From an uncultured Pseudomonadota bacterium (lineage in GTDB: Bacteria; Pseudomonadota; Alphaproteobacteria; Rs-D84), in NCBI GenBank assembly GCA_947165555.1, contig CAMVAR010000026.1, positions 1 through 7,857 on the forward strand: a stretch of 7,857 bases of DNA, read 5' to 3'. Position numbers and translations under genes: made by a program. Under the pieces are notes generated by a model that saw only the letters and a list, made by a program, of their open reading frames with translations, was not told the DNA's origin and made no database searches. Below, piece by piece: positions 6,744 to 7,857 of the stretch; the stretch's first letter is position 1; each line of letters begins with the position of its first letter.

Positions 6744-7559
6744 CTATTCGCCACATTTAACACGTACGATACCTTCGTTATCAATCAGAACGGCGCCCTG
6801 GGACATGCTGTTGCTGATGAAATGCGCGGCACGTTCACCATGCCATGTGATATCCGTTTTAACATCTTGGCCGCATGCATGGCCAACGCACGACGCGTGA
6901 TATATAAAGCAATCACGTTTTGCACTGGTCAACGGCAATGCGTTATGCAATACCCATGTGATACCCAACCATTTTTTTACTTCGCCGCCGACAATGAATG
7001 GTAAATCTTCACCAACATATTCCGCAGAAACGAATTCATCAATATTCAATAATTCATTCCACTGTTTTACACCAACGACCGCAAAACGTCGACCATCATC
7101 GGGCACATCGTTTGTATTTAAAATTTCCAATGCGTCCAACACCAATGTCTTGGTTAAACCGGTTGAATAATCACCAACGTTTTGTGTTGTTTGATTCATC
7201 GCGTTGATAATCAATTCATCGGTTTTCCGCCCCAACGCATAGGCACCTGCCGATGCAACGACACGACGTTCATCAACGTTGGTTTTCAATTCATCCAATG
7301 CATCAACCCAATCACCGGCATAGTAATCTTGCAAGACGCATTCAACTGGTTCATGATTCAGGTTCATTACCGGCACAATGCCATGACGCGACTTGGTGCT
7401 GGCGGTGCCTTTACCAACCTTTTGAAATGTTGTGGATGCACCGACAACATCAGATTTGCTGCGTATGGTAGAACGCAGTTTCGTGCCCATTTGTTGATAT
7501 GCCAAATGAACATCTGCTTCGAATTGTTTCACAAATACCTGGTCTATGGAAACAGACAT
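6744..7559 (-). CDS. Phage major capsid protein, podovirus type
   Basis: The 271-residue shell protein has strong family motifs: FEADVHLAYQQMG (14-26), TTFQKVGKGTASTKSRHG (43-60), VPVMNL (62-67), DYYAGDWVDALDELKTNVDE (78-97), GAYALGRKTDELI (105-117), VPDDGRRFAVVGVKQW (152-167), WLGITWV (197-203), and a C-terminal VKTDITWHGERAAHF (233-247) with SMSQGAVLID (251-260). The family has the HK97-type coat fold and forms icosahedral heads. The N- and C-terminal motifs are both present, so the gene appears complete. AAAAGGAAAGAA directly before the ATG is a good ribosome binding site. It is first in the operon, 55 bases downstream of a candidate -10 box. No scaffold or protease gene is seen in the window. 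Confidence 0.88.
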   Translation of the reverse strand: MSVSIDQVFVKQFEADVHLAYQQMGTKLRSTIRSKSDVVGASTTFQKVGKGTASTKSRHGIVPVMNLNHEPVECVLQDYYAGDWVDALDELKTNVDERRVVASAGAYALGRKTDELIINAMNQTTQNVGDYSTGLTKTLVLDALEILNTNDVPDDGRRFAVVGVKQWNELLNIDEFVSAEYVGEDLPFIVGGEVKKWLGITWVLHNALPLTSAKRDCFIYHASCVGHACGQDVKTDITWHGERAAHFISNSMSQGAVLIDNEGIVRVKCGE

Positions 7560-7591
7560 TTTCTTTCCTTTTGTTAAAAATTATTTTCAAT

Positions 7592-7609
7592 GAATGAAAT
7601 TTTTCATTC
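7592..7609. promoter_or_regulatory. 18-base palindrome over the capsid-operon start site, candidate operator
   Basis: GAATGAAA and TTTCATTC form perfect 8-base arms with a 2-base centre. The palindrome begins five bases downstream of the proposed -10 box (7614-7619 on the minus strand) and covers the likely transcription start. This is a classical operator position. As RNA the arms would be a weak, AT-rich stem, so a DNA-binding site is the better reading. Confidence 0.5.
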
Positions 7610-7613
7610 GCCA

Positions 7614-7640
7614 ATAACATTTGTTTTTTAGTTGTGTCAA
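7614..7640 (-). promoter_or_regulatory. Candidate sigma70-type promoter of the capsid operon
   Basis: On the minus strand a perfect TTGACA (7640-7635) is followed after 15 bases by TGTTAT (7619-7614), a four-of-six match to the -10 consensus. The spacer is shorter than the usual 17. A 17-base spacer would use a much poorer -10 box. The predicted leader is about 48 bases. A host-type promoter here implies no need for a phage polymerase. Confidence 0.4.
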
Positions 7641-7672
7641 TATGACGCCAAAAATCAAATCGAAATCACGGG

Positions 7673-7686
7673 TCCGTATTTACGGA
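7673..7686. repeat. Short palindrome upstream of the capsid promoter
   Basis: TCCGTA and TACGGA form 6-base arms around TT, 33 bases upstream of the proposed -35 box. It may be an activator or repressor site, or chance. No further copy was noticed in the window. Confidence 0.25.
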
Positions 7687-7697
7687 TTATCCAAAAT

Positions 7698-7739
7698 AAA
7701 AAAATTCAGTCAGACCATAAAATCTGACTGAAAATTTTT
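7698..7739. terminator. Bidirectional rho-independent terminator
   Basis: TTCAGTCAGA (7705-7714) and TCTGACTGAA (7723-7732) form a perfect 10-base stem with an 8-base loop. On the minus strand it is followed directly by seven T (complement of 7698-7704), and on the plus strand by AATTTTT. It is a second stop for the Lys/Cys-rich gene on the right and insulates the capsid operon from read-through. Confidence 0.8.
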
Positions 7740-7744
7740 ACTAT

Positions 7745-7770
7745 AAAAAATGCCCGAATTATCTGGCATT
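7745..7770 (-). terminator. Rho-independent terminator of the Lys/Cys-rich gene
   Basis: On the minus strand AATGCC (7770-7765), a 10-base loop and GGCATT (7754-7749) form a 6-base stem that runs into a T tract (to 7745). It lies 20 bases after the stop codon at 7791-7793 and stands in tandem with the stronger hairpin at 7705-7732. Confidence 0.55.
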
Positions 7771-7790
7771 CATAACATCATTTGATATTA

Positions 7791-7857
7791 TTATTTTTTC
7801 TTGGCACATGCCTTTTTGGCACATCCACATGTTTTTTTTGCCGCAGGCTTTTTCACT
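7791..7857 (-). CDS. C-terminal end of a Lys/Ala/Cys-rich protein (partial)
   Basis: The minus strand from the window edge reads VKKPAAKKTCGCAKKACAKK plus a final K, then TAA. Only 21 codons are visible and the rest lies beyond 7857. The KKPAAKK pattern resembles basic tails of histone H1-like or HU-type bacterial DNA-binding proteins. The three cysteines (CGC and AC) could bind metal or form disulfides. The tandem terminators just downstream support this as a genuine gene end. The function cannot be assigned from this piece. Confidence 0.55.
   Translation of the reverse strand, partial: VKKPAAKKTCGCAKKACAKKK

Larger units (their letters stand above)
3186..7640 (-). mobile_element. Reduced T7-like (podovirus) structural module, prophage remnant or domesticated cluster
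   Basis: Six consecutive minus-strand genes follow the order of a T7-type late region: capsid, a small virion-type protein, gp11-like, gp12-like, a possible gp14-like protein, and terminase large subunit. The portal, scaffold, internal core, tail fibre, small terminase, lysis, integrase and phage polymerase genes are not in the window, and no attachment-site direct repeat was seen. All frames except the terminase are open over plausible full lengths, gene gaps are -4 to 89 bases, and a promoter sits upstream of the capsid gene. The left border is the terminase truncation at 3186. The right border lies between the capsid promoter and the terminators at 7705-7770. Confidence 0.75.

Noticed and set aside
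7625..7650. Shared TGAC half-sites between the XRE promoter and the capsid promoter, implying one regulator
   Set aside because: The orientation and spacing differ (TTGAC-9-GTCAA versus GTCA-3-TGAC), and one half-site is simply the -35 box.
7660..7690. Minus-strand AAATACGGACCCGTGAT, loosely like a T7-type phage polymerase promoter
   Set aside because: Similarity is partial and I found no second copy before the other module genes, whereas T7-like phages repeat a promoter many times.
1..7857. tRNA, rRNA, CRISPR array or attachment-site direct repeats
   Set aside because: None was seen on reading both strands; no spaced repeat array, cloverleaf or long direct repeat at the module borders was found.

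Overview
The window looks like a piece of a moderately AT-rich alphaproteobacterial chromosome, possibly from a reduced-genome or host-associated lineage. The taxon is inferred from the style of the DnaB sequence and was not tested by a search. It carries a small, collapsed podovirus (T7-like) late-gene module. Coding density is high, and no stretch over 300 bases lacks a gene.

Left part, plus strand (1-3189). A replicative helicase gene, dnaB, is open from the window edge to 1364 but lacks its N-terminal primase-binding domain. All three plus frames carry a stop within the first 54 bases, and recognisable DnaB sequence begins abruptly near base 55-60. Next comes a dual-HTH XRE/Cro-type regulator (1468-2478) with a degenerate LexA/CI-like C-terminal domain. 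It has a good sigma70-type promoter whose -10 box sits inside an inverted repeat, which suggests autoregulation. An unrecognised helical 227-residue protein (2506-3189) follows, probably in the same transcript.

Middle and right part, minus strand (7559 down to 3186). This is one compact operon in T7 gene order: major capsid protein, a 76-residue virion-type protein, tail tubular protein A (gp11-like), tail tubular protein B (gp12-like), a 115-residue protein with a hint of gp14 resemblance, then a large terminase that stops exactly after its ATPase domain. Portal, scaffold, internal-core, fibre, lysis and phage RNA polymerase genes are absent from the window. The frames that remain are intact, with good ribosome binding sites or ATGA coupling. 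The stop codon of the truncated terminase overlaps the stop of the 227-residue gene in a tail-to-tail arrangement with no terminator between them.

Right edge (7560-7857). The 231-base gap upstream of the capsid gene holds a candidate promoter (TTGACA, 15 bases, TGTTAT), an 18-base palindrome over the expected transcription start, a second small palindrome, and two tandem hairpin terminators. The terminators separate the phage module from the end of a Lys/Ala/Cys-rich minus-strand gene that runs off the window.

The main interpretive question is whether the phage module is a decaying prophage or a retained (GTA-like or particle-forming) remnant. Intact frames, a tidy promoter with an operator-like palindrome and terminator insulation favour retention. 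The missing portal and terminase nuclease argue that it cannot package DNA alone.
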